A stretch of DNA of 63,242 nt from Armatimonadota bacterium (GCA_036504095.1 DASXVS010000059.1:1-63242), one strand, 5' to 3'; positions 8,829 to 19,260 are shown, numbered from the stretch's first letter. Made by a program: numbers and translations. The notes: generated by a model not told the origin, from the sequence alone.

Positions 8829-10967
8829 TCAGAACGCCCCCTTCCCTACTAACGATACCGGCGGCAATGGCGTCGCGGATCCCTGTGCCGCCGCATGGAG
8901 CAGGAGATAGGCGACGATGATAATGGTGCCCACAAGTACACTGAACGCGTAACTCCTGGCGTAGCCCGTGTTCCATTTTCGCAGAATCCTACCGACGATG
9001 CTTACCACGCGCCCGATGCCGTTGACAGCGCCGTCCACAATCCGGGCGTCAATCACCTGCCAGAGGAAACCGCCGAACTGCTTTCCGCCCGTTTGAAACA
9101 CCGCTCCATAGGCTTCATCTACCCGGTACTTCGATGAGAACAGAGCGTAAAGCGGTTTCGGAAGCCCGGACGTTTCGAGGGTGCGCTTGCCGAACAACAC
9201 ACGGGCCGCGAGCATGCCCGATATCGCGACCACGAGTGAAACGGCCGCAAGTGCAAGGTGGCTAACCACCTCCGGGTGGTCCGTCACGATGTGACCGCCG
9301 ACGGCCGGTTCCAGCCAGCGCTCGAACGAGAGGTTTTCCAGAGTTCCGCGCCACAGGGATGCGACTCCGAACACGCCGGCCACCATGCTGCAGGCAGCCA
9401 GCACCCAGAGCACGAAACTCATACCGGGCAGTTCGTGGATCAGTTGGTGCTTTTCATCGGGCAGCGGTTCATACGGCTCGTGCTCGGGTTCCGCCTCGCC
9501 CGGGTGCCCGTGACCGTGCTCCGATGCGTATTTCAGGTGCGCCCAATCGATCTTTTCATCGCCCTCGAATGCCAGGAGATATGATCGGGTCATGTAGAGC
9601 GCGGTCAGGAACGCGGTCACCAGCCCGATGGCGTAAATGGCGTAGTAATAGCCGCCGCGGTCAAACGCCGCCGCCAGGATATCATCCTTGCTCCAGAACC
9701 CCGCGAACGGGAAGATTCCGGCGATGGCGACGACGGCGATCAGGTAGGTGATGCGCGTTGCCGGCATGTATTTCTTCAGGTTGCCCATCTCGCGGACATC
9801 GATCCGGTTAGCCAGGCCGTGCATCACCGCGCCGGCGCCGAGGAACAGGCAGGCCTTGAAGAACGCGTGCGTGAAGAGGTGGAATACGCCCGCGGCATAC
9901 GCTCCGGTCCCCACCCCGATGAACATGTAGCCCAACTGCGAGACGGTGCTGTACGCGAGGATCTTCTTGAGATCGAATTGCGTCATCGCGATCGTTGCGG
10001 CCATGAGAGCGGTGAGTGCTCCAATTCCGGAGACGACCATCTGCGTCGTCGGCGAAGCGCTGAACAGCACGTGACAGCGAGCGACCATATAGACACCGGC
10101 GGTGACCATTGTGGCCGCGTGAATCAGAGCGGACACCGGGGTTGGGCCGGCCATCGCGTCCGGAAGCCACACGAAGAGAGGTATCTGGGCGGACTTACCC
10201 GTTGCCCCGAGGAACAACAGAAGGGTAACGCCCAGCAAGCCTGTATCACCGAGCAAGCTGGCATGGTCGAAGACTTCCGCAAATCTTAACGTGTGGGTAG
10301 CGGAAAAGATCCAGAACATCGCGACCAGGAAACCGAAGTCGCCTATCCGGTTCACAATGAACGCCTTCGTGCCGGCGGCGGAGTTCGCCATGTCCTCCCA
10401 CCAGAATCCGATGAGGAGGTATGAGCACAGCCCCACCCCTTCCCAGCCGATGAACATCATCGGGAAGGACGCGCCCATCACGAGGACGAGCATGAAGAAG
10501 ACGAACAGGTTCATCAGGCTGAAAAAACGGCTGTAACGCGCATCGTGAGCCATATAGCCCATCGCGTAAAAGTGAATCAGCGCGCCAACACCCGTGATGA
10601 TGAGCGTCATAGTGACGGAAAGCGGATCCAACAGTAAGTCAACGCCAAGGGTCAGCGACCGCGAACCCGCTTCGGCGCCGGGGATGGTGATCCATTGCCA
10701 CAGCGTCGTGTCGAACGATCGATCCCCTGCCGCCACGCCAAGCATGGTCCGAAAGACGCCAAGAGCCAGGACGAAGGAAATGCCAATGCACCCGGTGGCG
10801 ACGGCTCCGACGACCGTCTTTGGGATGCGCTTCCCGGCGAGGCCACAGAAGATGAAGCCCAGCAACGGCAGGAGCGGAATAAGTATAAGCAGAGTGTTCA
10901 TATATTCGAAGTAGACGGGAATCTGGAGATGGTAGGCGCTAAGCAGTGGCAAGGCGCTTGCGGCCAC
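8829..10967 (-). CDS. nuoL: NADH:quinone oxidoreductase subunit L
   Basis: NuoL is the distal proton-pumping subunit with the long lateral helix. Family stretches include FFMLVLVMGASFPMMFIGWE, PLFVWLPDAMAGPTPVSALI and HAATMVTAGVYMV. The product is 712 residues from a GTG at 10967, which has GGAGAG well placed upstream. An in-frame ATG at 10901 (MNTLLILIPLLPLLGF) matches the usual NuoL N-terminus better and would give 690 residues, but has no visible ribosome site. A charged, His/Glu-rich loop (GHGHPGEAEPEHEPYEPLP) lies between helices in the C-terminal third. Confidence 0.95.
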   Translation of the reverse strand: MAASALPLLSAYHLQIPVYFEYMNTLLILIPLLPLLGFIFCGLAGKRIPKTVVGAVATGCIGISFVLALGVFRTMLGVAAGDRSFDTTLWQWITIPGAEAGSRSLTLGVDLLLDPLSVTMTLIITGVGALIHFYAMGYMAHDARYSRFFSLMNLFVFFMLVLVMGASFPMMFIGWEGVGLCSYLLIGFWWEDMANSAAGTKAFIVNRIGDFGFLVAMFWIFSATHTLRFAEVFDHASLLGDTGLLGVTLLLFLGATGKSAQIPLFVWLPDAMAGPTPVSALIHAATMVTAGVYMVARCHVLFSASPTTQMVVSGIGALTALMAATIAMTQFDLKKILAYSTVSQLGYMFIGVGTGAYAAGVFHLFTHAFFKACLFLGAGAVMHGLANRIDVREMGNLKKYMPATRITYLIAVVAIAGIFPFAGFWSKDDILAAAFDRGGYYYAIYAIGLVTAFLTALYMTRSYLLAFEGDEKIDWAHLKYASEHGHGHPGEAEPEHEPYEPLPDEKHQLIHELPGMSFVLWVLAACSMVAGVFGVASLWRGTLENLSFERWLEPAVGGHIVTDHPEVVSHLALAAVSLVVAISGMLAARVLFGKRTLETSGLPKPLYALFSSKYRVDEAYGAVFQTGGKQFGGFLWQVIDARIVDGAVNGIGRVVSIVGRILRKWNTGYARSYAFSVLVGTIIIVAYLLLHAAAQGSATPLPPVSLVGKGAF

Positions 10968-10986
10968 TGCCTGCTCTCCACTTTCC

Positions 10987-11298
10987 TCACCATTTCATCA
11001 CGTTCATCGAGTCCACGTCCACCGTGTGCTCGCGATTCCGGAATATCGCCACGATGAGGCCCAGGCCCACAGCCACCTCGGCGGCTGCCACTGTCATGAC
11101 AAAGAAGACCATTACCTGGCCGTCCAGATGGCGCCATTGGCGCGAAAATGCCACAAGGGCGAGATTGGCCGCATTCAGCATTAATTCAACGCTCATGTAG
11201 ATCACCAGCGTGTTTCGCCGCGTGAGAACCCCCACGATTCCGATCGTGAACAGAAAGGCGCTGAGGACCAGGTTCCAGTGCAGTGGGATTTCAGACAT
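10987..11298 (-). CDS. nuoK: NADH:quinone oxidoreductase subunit K
   Basis: This small membrane subunit (103 residues, three helices) carries the conserved acidic residues in the proton path, visible as [18 protein letters not shown] and [13 protein letters not shown]. The start ATG at 11298 is supported by GGAAGG 5 nt upstream and by the family N-terminus; the frame is open further upstream but that would run inside nuoJ. It overlaps the end of nuoJ by 8 nt. Confidence 0.95.
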   Translation of the reverse strand: MSEIPLHWNLVLSAFLFTIGIVGVLTRRNTLVIYMSVELMLNAANLALVAFSRQWRHLDGQVMVFFVMTVAAAEVAVGLGLIVAIFRNREHTVDVDSMNVMKW

Positions 11299-11839
11299 TG
11301 GTACCTTCCGTTTCGCCGTAGTCGTCCGTGTGGTCGCCTTCGTACCTGCGCCCAAGATACAAGGCCCCGACCAAAGCTGCCAGCAGGAGGATGGAAGTCG
11401 CCTCAAACGGCAGCAGGTAGCGGGAGTAGAGAAGGCGACCGATAGACGCTGGATCGCCCATCGGGGTGGGAGTGCCGCCGGAGTCAGGTGGCGCGATCTG
11501 GAGCCAGCCCACGGTGACGATGCCGACAAGGAAGGCCGCCGCGGCGATCCAGGCCGCGGGCCGAAGCCAGCCAAGGTGGGGATGAGCGCCTTCCTCTTTG
11601 CCGGCGGCAAGCAGCATCACAACGAACAGGAAGAGGACAACGATTGCCCCGGCGTACACGATTAACTGGACTGCCATCAGGAACGGTGCGTTCAGCAGGT
11701 AATAGATGACTGCGAGGCTCACGAGGTTCAGGATGAGCCACAACGCACTGTGGACCGGGTCCTTCTGCGTAATCACCATCACCGCGGAGGTAACCGCTAC
11801 AAAGGCAACAAGTATGAAAATGATGACGGGCGCGCTCAC
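11291..11839 (-). CDS. nuoJ: NADH:quinone oxidoreductase subunit J
   Basis: This 182-residue membrane subunit of complex I has five helices. The conserved [19 protein letters not shown] segment contains the third helix with its functionally important pi-bulge region. The start is a GTG at 11839. The C-terminal tail ([20 protein letters not shown]) is charged and probably cytoplasmic. It lies 50 bp after nuoI and overlaps nuoK by 8 nt. Confidence 0.94.
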   Translation of the reverse strand: MSAPVIIFILVAFVAVTSAVMVITQKDPVHSALWLILNLVSLAVIYYLLNAPFLMAVQLIVYAGAIVVLFLFVVMLLAAGKEEGAHPHLGWLRPAAWIAAAAFLVGIVTVGWLQIAPPDSGGTPTPMGDPASIGRLLYSRYLLPFEATSILLLAALVGALYLGRRYEGDHTDDYGETEGTNV

Positions 11840-11889
11840 GATGGCTCGATCCTCGGATCCTCACCGGCCCCATGCCGGAATCGCAGGGC

Positions 11890-12399
11890 TCAGACGGCCT
11901 CCAGCGGACTCAGCGGGGCGTTATCCTCCGGCTTGTCCACCAGCAGCCTATCCTTGTGATATATGAAATCTTTACGATCGTAATCGGCGAGTTCGTAGTT
12001 TCCCGTCATCACGATCGCGGTTGTCGGGCAAGCCTCAACACAGTAGCCACAGAAGATGCATCGCAGCATATTGATGTCGTAGACCTTCGCATAACGCTCT
12101 CCTGGAGAACGCCGGTCCTCATCCGTGTTTTCGGCCGGCTCAACGTAAATGCAGTCGGACGGGCACGCGGCTTCGCACAGCGAGCAGCCTATGCACATCT
12201 CCAGGCCATCCGCGTAGCGGCGCAACTGATGCAGTCCGCGGAAACGCGGATACGGAACCCATTTCTCCTCCGGGTAACTGATCGTGACGTTCGGGCGAAA
12301 TATATGCTTGAACGTCGTCAACAGACCCACGGTGAAACTGAATACCGTGTTCCAGGTTTTCCGCAGCGGCAGCTTAGTGCCGCCGACAACCTTCGCCAT
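11890..12399 (-). CDS. nuoI: NADH:quinone oxidoreductase subunit I (2x 4Fe-4S)
   Basis: NuoI carries iron-sulfur clusters N6a and N6b, which pass electrons from the peripheral arm toward NuoB. The 169-residue protein contains two ferredoxin motifs, [12 protein letters not shown] and [12 protein letters not shown], each with a complete set of four Cys. The start chosen is the ATG at 12399 ([16 protein letters not shown]) with GGAG about 11 nt upstream; a longer in-frame extension to 12441 lacks support. A 73-bp gap separates it from nuoH. Confidence 0.95.
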   Translation of the reverse strand: MAKVVGGTKLPLRKTWNTVFSFTVGLLTTFKHIFRPNVTISYPEEKWVPYPRFRGLHQLRRYADGLEMCIGCSLCEAACPSDCIYVEPAENTDEDRRSPGERYAKVYDINMLRCIFCGYCVEACPTTAIVMTGNYELADYDRKDFIYHKDRLLVDKPEDNAPLSPLEAV

Positions 12400-12472
12400 T
12401 ATGTAAACTCTCCGGGCAGGCGCTCGCGAGTGAGCCTTCACTCACGCACCAAAGCCCCAAGACGAATATCTA

Positions 12473-13465
12473 CTAGCCTCTAAACACAACCCATACCGCA
12501 GTCATTGCCACCCAACACAAAGCGGTGGGGAGCAGCACCTTCCACCCGAGTTTCATCAGGCGGTCGTAGCGCAGACGCGGCCACGACGCGCGAATCCAGA
12601 CATAAACGAACATGAAGACGGCCGTCTTCAACAGGAACCATACGAGCCCGATGATCGGGATTTTGTCCACCAGCGGACCGTGCCACCCTCCGAGGAATAC
12701 CGTAACGGCAAGCGCGGAGAATGTGATCATATTCACATATTCGCCCATATAGAACAGCGCGAATTTGAAGGACGAGTATTCCGTATGGAATCCGGCAACC
12801 AGTTCCTGCTCCGCCTCCACGAGATCGAACGGAGCGCGGTTCGTCTCCGCGACCATACAGATCAGAAAGATGACGAACGCTGGGAACTGTTTCCACCAGA
12901 GCCCGCTGAAGCCGACGATCTCGTCGGGGCGAAGGGTGCCGGTGTATATCAGGACACTGACGAGGGCCAGCCCCATCGACAATTCGTAACTGATCATCTG
13001 CGCCGAAGAGCGGATGCCGCCCAGCATGCTGTACTTGCTGCCGGAGGACCACCCAGCGAGAACGATGCCATATATACCCAGCGACGCCACGCACAGCAGG
13101 AACAGGAAGCCGATGGGCACGTCCGCCCCGATATGCAGCGGAATCGTGTAGCCGAACGCCTGGATGTCCGGCCCGAACGGAATGATCGCAAACGCGAGAA
13201 GGGCGGCAATCAGCGAGATCATCGGCGCGATCACGAATACCGCCTTATCGGCGTTGGCCGGCGTGAGGTCTTCCTTCATCGCAAGCTTCAATCCATCCGC
13301 GGCCGGTTGAAACAAGCCAAACGGGCCGCAGCGGTTCGGGCCGATGCGTACCTGGATGGTTGCGATGAGCCGGCGCTCAAACCACGTCATAATGGCGAAG
13401 CCGCTCAGGAGCCCCACGGGCACCAGGATGATCTTGACCAGAAGTATGAGTATATTGATCAGCAT
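12473..13465 (-). CDS. nuoH: NADH:quinone oxidoreductase subunit H
   Basis: NuoH anchors the peripheral arm and forms much of the quinone chamber. It has 330 residues and eight predicted helices. Signature stretches are RIGPNRCGPFGLFQPAADGL and the acidic loop ETNRAPFDLVEAEQELVAGF, followed by HTEYSSFKFALFYMGEY. The ATG at 13465 lies 25 bp after nuoG and has no clear ribosome site, so it may depend on upstream translation. Confidence 0.96.
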   Translation of the reverse strand: MLINILILLVKIILVPVGLLSGFAIMTWFERRLIATIQVRIGPNRCGPFGLFQPAADGLKLAMKEDLTPANADKAVFVIAPMISLIAALLAFAIIPFGPDIQAFGYTIPLHIGADVPIGFLFLLCVASLGIYGIVLAGWSSGSKYSMLGGIRSSAQMISYELSMGLALVSVLIYTGTLRPDEIVGFSGLWWKQFPAFVIFLICMVAETNRAPFDLVEAEQELVAGFHTEYSSFKFALFYMGEYVNMITFSALAVTVFLGGWHGPLVDKIPIIGLVWFLLKTAVFMFVYVWIRASWPRLRYDRLMKLGWKVLLPTALCWVAMTAVWVVFRG

Positions 13466-13490
13466 TGGGTTGGTTGGGAACTCGGCGGAA

Positions 13491-15938
13491 TCAGTCCGCC
13501 TTCCGGGCGATTCGAACCCGCTGAGTCTCGCGAATGGCGCTGGTGAGGGTGTTCACTCGGAAGGATGCGACCTTGTTCGGAATGAAGACCGTTCCGGGCG
13601 ATACCTTGTCACCCACTCGGGCCGGCAACTCCACCACATCAAACTCCGACGACACGGTGATCGTGTCCCCATCGGCGATCCCGGCGCTGGCGGCGTCGTG
13701 CCGCGAAACATCCACCCAGGGAGCCGGCTCAATCTCAGCGAACGCGGATGTCTCTCGGGTCAGTGGACCGTTGTCAAACAGCAGGTCACCGGTGAGAAGG
13801 ACCAGCGGCAAGGCCGCGCTTCCTTCTGAAGGCACGTGCGGCGCCGGCGGCACGGGGTGCACGGGCGGCCTGCGGTCATCCACCATCACGCCCGTGTCCG
13901 GGATGGACCCCGGAACCGCGCCCTGATACTCGGGCACCGCGCGCGCAATCTGACGCGTGACGTCCTCGACTGTTTTCACCCCGGGATCTCCGCCGAGGGC
14001 TTTCAGCAAGGCCGCGCATATCTCCCAGTCCGGACGTGCACCGCCCATGGGGTCGATCGCCTTTGAGAAGAACTGGATGCGACCCTCAAGGTTCGTGAAC
14101 GTTCCCTCGCGTTCGGCAAAGGCCAGCGCCGGAAGGACCACATCGGCACGGGCCGTCAGTTCGGACTTGGCGATATCCTGAACTACCAGGAACGGCACCG
14201 TATCAAGCGCCTTGTTGACCAGCGCCGCGTCCGGGAAGTTGGCCAACGGATCAGTGCCCATCAAATACAGAACCTGCATGTCTCCCGCGAGCGCCGCCTG
14301 AAGCATCCGGGTTGCGTTCATACCGGGGCGCGGAACGGGGAGCCATCCCGGGCCGTGATCGGGCACGGCGCCGAGGTCATACGCGCCGCGTGTATTATTG
14401 TTCGAATGCAGCAATCCGAAGCGGGCCCCCGGAACGGAATCCATCAGCGCCCAAAGCGCCTTGACGATGTCGGCGCCGTCCGTTTTCCGGGTTACGCGTG
14501 GACCGGCCACGAGTACAAACCCGCCCCTCAGGTCAGCCGCCAACTCCTGAAGCGCGTCAGGTTGAACCCCGGTCAGGCCGGCCCCCGCAACGCTTACATC
14601 CGCGGCCCCGAGCATCGCGGCCAGGCTCTCCAGAAGCAGTACGTCCGCGCCGGCCTGATAGCGGACAAGACGGTCCGCGAAGCCATCCGCCTCGGAGCCG
14701 CGTTCATCGATGATGATGAGCCTGGTGCCGCTGAAATGCGCATGGTGGGCGCGGAGCCAAACCACCGGTGCCTCCTCACGCGCATCGCAGGCGAACAGCA
14801 CGACGGTCTTGGCGCGCTCGATCTCTTCGAGCGGAAGCCCGGTGCCGGGGATCAGGGACGATGGGAAAACGGCGCCCTCGCGGTGGTCGATGTTGTTTGT
14901 CCCGACCCCGTCGCGCGCCAGTCGTTGGAACATGAAAATGTCCTCGTTGGACACCTTCTGGCTGCCGAGGAATCCGATCGACTCGGCGCCGTGCGAACGC
15001 TTCGCCGTTTCCAGCGCCTGCGCGACAGAGGACAGCGCCTCCTGCCACGAAATGGGCACCAGCCTATCGCCCCGGCGCCCCATCGGCGTTTTGAGCCGAT
15101 TGCCGCTGTTGACGTAATCGAGGCCGAACTTGCCCTTGTCACAGGTCCATGAGACATTGACATGGACGTTTTCGCGCGCAACGATGCGCACCAGTTCGTT
15201 CTGCCGCGTGTAGTTGGTGATGTTGCAGCCGACGGCGCAGTGAGGACAGATGCTCGGCGTTGCGTCCATCTCCCACGGGCGGGCCACCAGGCGGAACGGT
15301 TCGCTTGTCAGCGCGCCGACGGGGCAGACTTCGGTCGTGTTGCCGCTGAATTTGCTCTCGAAAGGCCCGCGCGCGAAGGTGGTGACACTGGTGGACGCGC
15401 CACGTCCGAAGAAATCGATGGCGTGGTCGCCGGACCATTCCAGTCCGAACCGGATGCACCGCTGGCACTGGATGCAGCGATCCATATCGCGCGCCACAAG
15501 CGAACCCATGTCGTAATCGACAAAATGCCGCTTTGTCTCACTGAACAGGCTGTGCCCACGTCCGTGGCCGAAGGCATTGTTCTGAAGGTCGCACTCGCCA
15601 CCCTTGTCGCACGTCGGACACTCCAGCGGGTGATTGGCGAGGAGAAAACTCACGATGCCTTCCCGCCAGCCGCGAACTTCGACGGACGATGCGTCCACGA
15701 CCATCCCCGGCGAGACCGTAGCCGTGCAGGAAGCGACCGGCTTGGGGACCTTCTCAACCTTCACAAGGCACTGCCGGCAGCCGCCAAACGGCGACATGTG
15801 CTTGTGGTAGCAGAACGACGGCACATCGACGCCAACGCTTCGGCACGCCTCAATGAGCAGCGTGCCCTTGGGAACGCTGATCTCCTTGCCGTCGATCACG
15901 CAGGTTACCATCTCCACTTGTGTTGTGGTTTCTGTCAT
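13491..15938 (-). CDS. nuoG: NADH:quinone oxidoreductase subunit G (iron-sulfur)
   Basis: This 815-residue peripheral-arm subunit carries several clusters whose ligands are all visible: 2Fe-2S N1b (Cys43, Cys54, Cys57, Cys71), N5 with its unusual His ligand (His103, Cys107, Cys110, Cys116), N4 (Cys155, Cys158, Cys161, Cys205) and the extra off-path cluster N7 (Cys231, Cys234, Cys238, Cys266). N7 is found only in some bacteria, such as E. coli and Thermus. The remaining two thirds is the molybdopterin-oxidoreductase-like fold, which in complex I has lost its cofactor. Confidence 0.96.
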   Translation of the reverse strand: MTETTTQVEMVTCVIDGKEISVPKGTLLIEACRSVGVDVPSFCYHKHMSPFGGCRQCLVKVEKVPKPVASCTATVSPGMVVDASSVEVRGWREGIVSFLLANHPLECPTCDKGGECDLQNNAFGHGRGHSLFSETKRHFVDYDMGSLVARDMDRCIQCQRCIRFGLEWSGDHAIDFFGRGASTSVTTFARGPFESKFSGNTTEVCPVGALTSEPFRLVARPWEMDATPSICPHCAVGCNITNYTRQNELVRIVARENVHVNVSWTCDKGKFGLDYVNSGNRLKTPMGRRGDRLVPISWQEALSSVAQALETAKRSHGAESIGFLGSQKVSNEDIFMFQRLARDGVGTNNIDHREGAVFPSSLIPGTGLPLEEIERAKTVVLFACDAREEAPVVWLRAHHAHFSGTRLIIIDERGSEADGFADRLVRYQAGADVLLLESLAAMLGAADVSVAGAGLTGVQPDALQELAADLRGGFVLVAGPRVTRKTDGADIVKALWALMDSVPGARFGLLHSNNNTRGAYDLGAVPDHGPGWLPVPRPGMNATRMLQAALAGDMQVLYLMGTDPLANFPDAALVNKALDTVPFLVVQDIAKSELTARADVVLPALAFAEREGTFTNLEGRIQFFSKAIDPMGGARPDWEICAALLKALGGDPGVKTVEDVTRQIARAVPEYQGAVPGSIPDTGVMVDDRRPPVHPVPPAPHVPSEGSAALPLVLLTGDLLFDNGPLTRETSAFAEIEPAPWVDVSRHDAASAGIADGDTITVSSEFDVVELPARVGDKVSPGTVFIPNKVASFRVNTLTSAIRETQRVRIARKAD

Positions 15939-15973
15939 ATTACCGTGTCAAGTCAGAATCCTGAGAGCGCGAA

Positions 15974-17263
15974 TCAGTGTGCCAGGTGCAATTCAAACGG
16001 GCAGTGGCCTTCCGTGATGTGGCGGTCGTAGTCTTCCCGGAACTTCTGGATGCTGGTTCTTACCGGCACAAGAGCGCTCTCACCCAGCAGGCAGAAACAC
16101 TTGCCGTCCATGCTGTCCGTCAGCTTCAGAAGGAGGTCGATATCCTCCTGGTTCCCCTTGCCCGCCTCGAAGCGGCGCAGCAGTTTGTAGAGCCAGTCGG
16201 TGCCTTCCCTGCACGGCGTGCACTTGCCGCAGCTTTCGTGACGGAAGAAGTGGATCAAGTTAAGCGCTACGCCCACCATACACGTTGTGTCGTCCATCAC
16301 GATGATCGCCGCGGAGCCCAACATGCTGCCGGCGGCGGCGACGCCCTCGAAATCTAGCGGCGTATCCAGCGCGTCCGGCGTCAGAATGGGGGCGCTCGCC
16401 CCACCCGGTATGACCGCCTTCAACGTTCGCCCTGGCCGGAGACCGCCCGCGTAATCATCGATCAACTGCCGGAGCGTGATCCCGAACGGCGCTTCGTAAA
16501 TATCGGGCTTCTGCACGTGGCCTGAGATGCAATAGAGCTTCGGGCCCTTGCTCTTCTCCGTGCCGATGCCCGCGAACCATGCGGCGCCCCGTTCGATGAT
16601 GTGCGGCACGCAACACAGCGTTTCGCAATTGTTGACCACCGTCGGCGCGAAATACAGCCCCTTTGCCGCCGGGAAGTACGGAGGGCGTAGGCGCGGATTG
16701 CCGCGCATGCCTTCCAGCGCTTCCAGCAGCGCCGTTTCCTCTCCGCAGATGTATGCGCCCGCGCCGCGATGGACCGCCAGGTCGAAATCCCAGCCGGTGC
16801 CGAGGACGTTTTTACCGAGGTAGCCCTTCCGGTATGCCTGGTCGATGGCGAACTCCAGGCGCTCCGCGGCCAACGCCATCTCGCCGCGGATGAAAATGTA
16901 ACTCTGCTTCGCGCTGATCGCGTACGAAGACAGGATCATCGCCTCTATGCACTGATGCGGGTCCCATTCCAGAAGCTGCCGGTCCTTGTACGTTCCCGGC
17001 TCCGACTCGTCCGCGTTCATCACAACGTATCGCGGAATGCTCAAATCCTTCGGGATGAAACCCCATTTTCGCGCCGCCGGGAATCCCGCCCCGCCCCTTC
17101 CCCGCAACTGCGAGTCGGCGACCTCCTTCATCACGTCGTCTGGCGACATGGTCTTCAGGCCCTTGCGCGTAGCAGCGTATCCGCCCCGGGATTCATAGAC
17201 GTCTATGTCCCATGCGCGGTCAACGAAGCGGTTCTTGAGCAGTACTTGTTCGAATTCAGGCAT
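15974..17263 (-). CDS. nuoF: NADH:quinone oxidoreductase subunit F (NADH/FMN, 4Fe-4S)
   Basis: NuoF oxidises NADH on FMN and passes electrons to cluster N3. It has 429 residues from the ATG at 17263 (MPEFEQVLLKNRF). The FMN/NADH-binding glycine-rich segment is RGRGGAGFPAARKWGF, followed by NADESEPGTYKDR and GAGAYICGEETALLEALEG. The N3 ligands are in ESCGKCTPCREG plus a later Cys in DGKCFCLLGE. No strong ribosome site precedes this ATG; longer in-frame starts reach back into nuoE but would add residues foreign to the family. Confidence 0.95.
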   Translation of the reverse strand: MPEFEQVLLKNRFVDRAWDIDVYESRGGYAATRKGLKTMSPDDVMKEVADSQLRGRGGAGFPAARKWGFIPKDLSIPRYVVMNADESEPGTYKDRQLLEWDPHQCIEAMILSSYAISAKQSYIFIRGEMALAAERLEFAIDQAYRKGYLGKNVLGTGWDFDLAVHRGAGAYICGEETALLEALEGMRGNPRLRPPYFPAAKGLYFAPTVVNNCETLCCVPHIIERGAAWFAGIGTEKSKGPKLYCISGHVQKPDIYEAPFGITLRQLIDDYAGGLRPGRTLKAVIPGGASAPILTPDALDTPLDFEGVAAAGSMLGSAAIIVMDDTTCMVGVALNLIHFFRHESCGKCTPCREGTDWLYKLLRRFEAGKGNQEDIDLLLKLTDSMDGKCFCLLGESALVPVRTSIQKFREDYDRHITEGHCPFELHLAH

Positions 17264-17321
17264 ATCAGGAAACGATGAACGATGAGAGATGAACGCCGGA
17301 ATGGCCGGCGGTTCACGTCCC

Positions 17322-18005
17322 TCAGGCGTCATCCGAAAGATCATGGTTGTCGTTCAGGCCGGTGCCGGCGGCGGGCGTGTTTTCCCGGCCGACACTGGTA
17401 TACCGGGTGCCGCTTGCCAGGCCCTTGTAGCGCGGGTCGTACGCGCCGGCAATTTCACGCCCGAAATGCCCGGTCTTGCCCCTCAGTTCGTCGATCAGCG
17501 CGTCGGCCTGTTCAAGCGTCAGGTTCTCGACGTAAAGATCGTTCACCTGCATCATCGGAGCAGTCCCGCACGATGCGAGACACTCGACCGGCACCAGCGT
17601 GAACTTGCCATCCGCGGTCGTCTGGCCCGACTTGATGCCCAGCTTATTCTCCAGATGGTGCAGCAAGGCAATGCCGCCGCACAAGGCGCAACTCAGTGTC
17701 GTGCAAACCTGGAGGACGTGCTCGCCTACGGGCTGTTTGGCGTACATCGTGTAGAAAGTGGCGACGCCCTCAACCTCCGTGGGGTGCATCTCCACCATTC
17801 TGGCGATTTCCAGGATGGCCCCGTGAGTGACGTAGCCGTGGTCGGCTTGCGCCACAAACAGCGCCGGCAACAGCACTGACTGCCTGCGCGGATAGCGGGC
17901 CATCAACTGGACGATCTTCTGGCGCGCCTCATCGCTGAGAGGCCGCATGTCCGGCGATCGCTTCGTCAGTATCTGGATGGGTGTGTGCCCGGTGGTCTCC
18001 GTCAT
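17322..18005 (-). CDS. nuoE: NADH:quinone oxidoreductase subunit E (2Fe-2S)
   Basis: NuoE is the thioredoxin-fold subunit with cluster N1a. The four ligands appear as CTTLSC and CLASC, with GVATFYTMY upstream as expected. The protein has 227 residues, longer than the usual 160-180, owing to a polar C-terminal tail of about 50 residues (from about GHFGREIAG) with no recognised motif. It overlaps nuoD by 4 nt (ATGA) and is followed 58 bp later by nuoF. Confidence 0.94.
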   Translation of the reverse strand: MTETTGHTPIQILTKRSPDMRPLSDEARQKIVQLMARYPRRQSVLLPALFVAQADHGYVTHGAILEIARMVEMHPTEVEGVATFYTMYAKQPVGEHVLQVCTTLSCALCGGIALLHHLENKLGIKSGQTTADGKFTLVPVECLASCGTAPMMQVNDLYVENLTLEQADALIDELRGKTGHFGREIAGAYDPRYKGLASGTRYTSVGRENTPAAGTGLNDNHDLSDDA

Positions 18006-19216
18006 CGGTCCACCTCGCCCAGAACGATATCGATACTTCCAATGAGGGCGACCACGTCCGCGATCATCCGTCCTTTCACCATTTCCGGCAGGGCCTGCAG
18101 ATTCACAAAGGATGGCGGCCGCACACGAACCCTCTGCGGGCGTCCGCTGCCGTCACTCACAATATAGAAACCGCACTCACCCTTGCTGGATTCCACCGGA
18201 ACATAGGCGTCGCCTTCGGGCACCGGGAATCCGGCCGTAGCGATCTTGAAATGATGGATCAGTTCCTCCATGCCCATCATGATCGTGTCCTTGGGCGGGC
18301 GCCGGTATTTGTCGTCGCTGATGTTGATATCGCCGCCAGGCATGCCGTCGAGCACCTGATGAAGGATCTTGACGCTCTCCCGCATCTCGGCCATGCGGAC
18401 CTTGTACCTTGCATAAACGTCGCCGGCCTCTTCCACGCAGACTTTGAAGTCCAACTGGTCGTAGATAAGATACGGGTTGTCCTTGCGAAGGTCGTGGGCC
18501 ACACCGGCCGCTCGCAAAACCGGCCCGGTCACCCCCAGGGCAAGAAGCCGGTCGGGGGCTATATATCCGATCGACTGGGTCCGTTCGAGGAATATCTCGT
18601 TGTGGGTGAGAAGCGCTTCATAGTCATCGATCTTCGCCGGAAGCGCGTTCAACCACTCCTTGCAGCGCTTCTCAAAACCCGGGGTGAGGTCCGCGGCCAT
18701 GCCCCCGACGCGGGTGTAGGAAGTGGTCATGCGGCCGCCGCTCAATTCCTCGAAGAAGTTGAGCACATCCTCTCGGTCGCGGAACGCATACAGGAAGGTG
18801 GTTGAGGCCCCGAGGTCCATTCCGCTGGTACCGTACCAAACCATATGTGACGCGAGACGCTGGAGTTCGCTTACAAGAACCCGGACGTAGGCGCATCGAG
18901 GGGTGATCTCAATGCCGCACAGTTTCTCAACCGATTGAACGTACGCGACGTTGTAGATCATCGCGCTGAGGTAGTCCATGCGGTCCGTATACGGGATGGC
19001 CTTGTGGTAGGTCTTGGCCTCCATGTTTTTCTCGAAGCCGGTGTGCAGATAGCCCATGTGCGGGATGCAGTTGACAACGGTTTCGCCGTCAAGCTCCAGC
19101 ACCAAGCGCAGCACCCCGTGGGTGCTCGGATGCTGCGGACCCAGGTTCAACGTCATCGTCTTCTGAGTCACGCTGCCGGGCGTGCCAATCTGCTCTTCGA
19201 GAATGTCGGTAGGCAT
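18002..19216 (-). CDS. nuoD: NADH:quinone oxidoreductase subunit D
   Basis: This 404-residue, 49-kDa-type subunit is evolved from a NiFe hydrogenase large subunit and lines the quinone site. Recognised stretches are LNLGPQHPSTHGVLRLVLEL, the quinone-site histidine region, HTGFEKNMEAKTYHKAIPYTD and the C-terminal SIDIVLGEVDR. It is separate from nuoC here, not fused as in E. coli. The ATG at 19216 is 44 nt after nuoC. Confidence 0.96.
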   Translation of the reverse strand: MPTDILEEQIGTPGSVTQKTMTLNLGPQHPSTHGVLRLVLELDGETVVNCIPHMGYLHTGFEKNMEAKTYHKAIPYTDRMDYLSAMIYNVAYVQSVEKLCGIEITPRCAYVRVLVSELQRLASHMVWYGTSGMDLGASTTFLYAFRDREDVLNFFEELSGGRMTTSYTRVGGMAADLTPGFEKRCKEWLNALPAKIDDYEALLTHNEIFLERTQSIGYIAPDRLLALGVTGPVLRAAGVAHDLRKDNPYLIYDQLDFKVCVEEAGDVYARYKVRMAEMRESVKILHQVLDGMPGGDINISDDKYRRPPKDTIMMGMEELIHHFKIATAGFPVPEGDAYVPVESSKGECGFYIVSDGSGRPQRVRVRPPSFVNLQALPEMVKGRMIADVVALIGSIDIVLGEVDR

Positions 19217-19260
19217 GGTCTGAATTCGTTTCCCGTTTGGCCGGGCAAACTCGGTGGTCC

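Noticed and set aside
10901-10967. A separate small ORF or leader peptide before nuoL
   Set aside because: It is in frame with nuoL and best read as an N-terminal extension or a choice between two starts.
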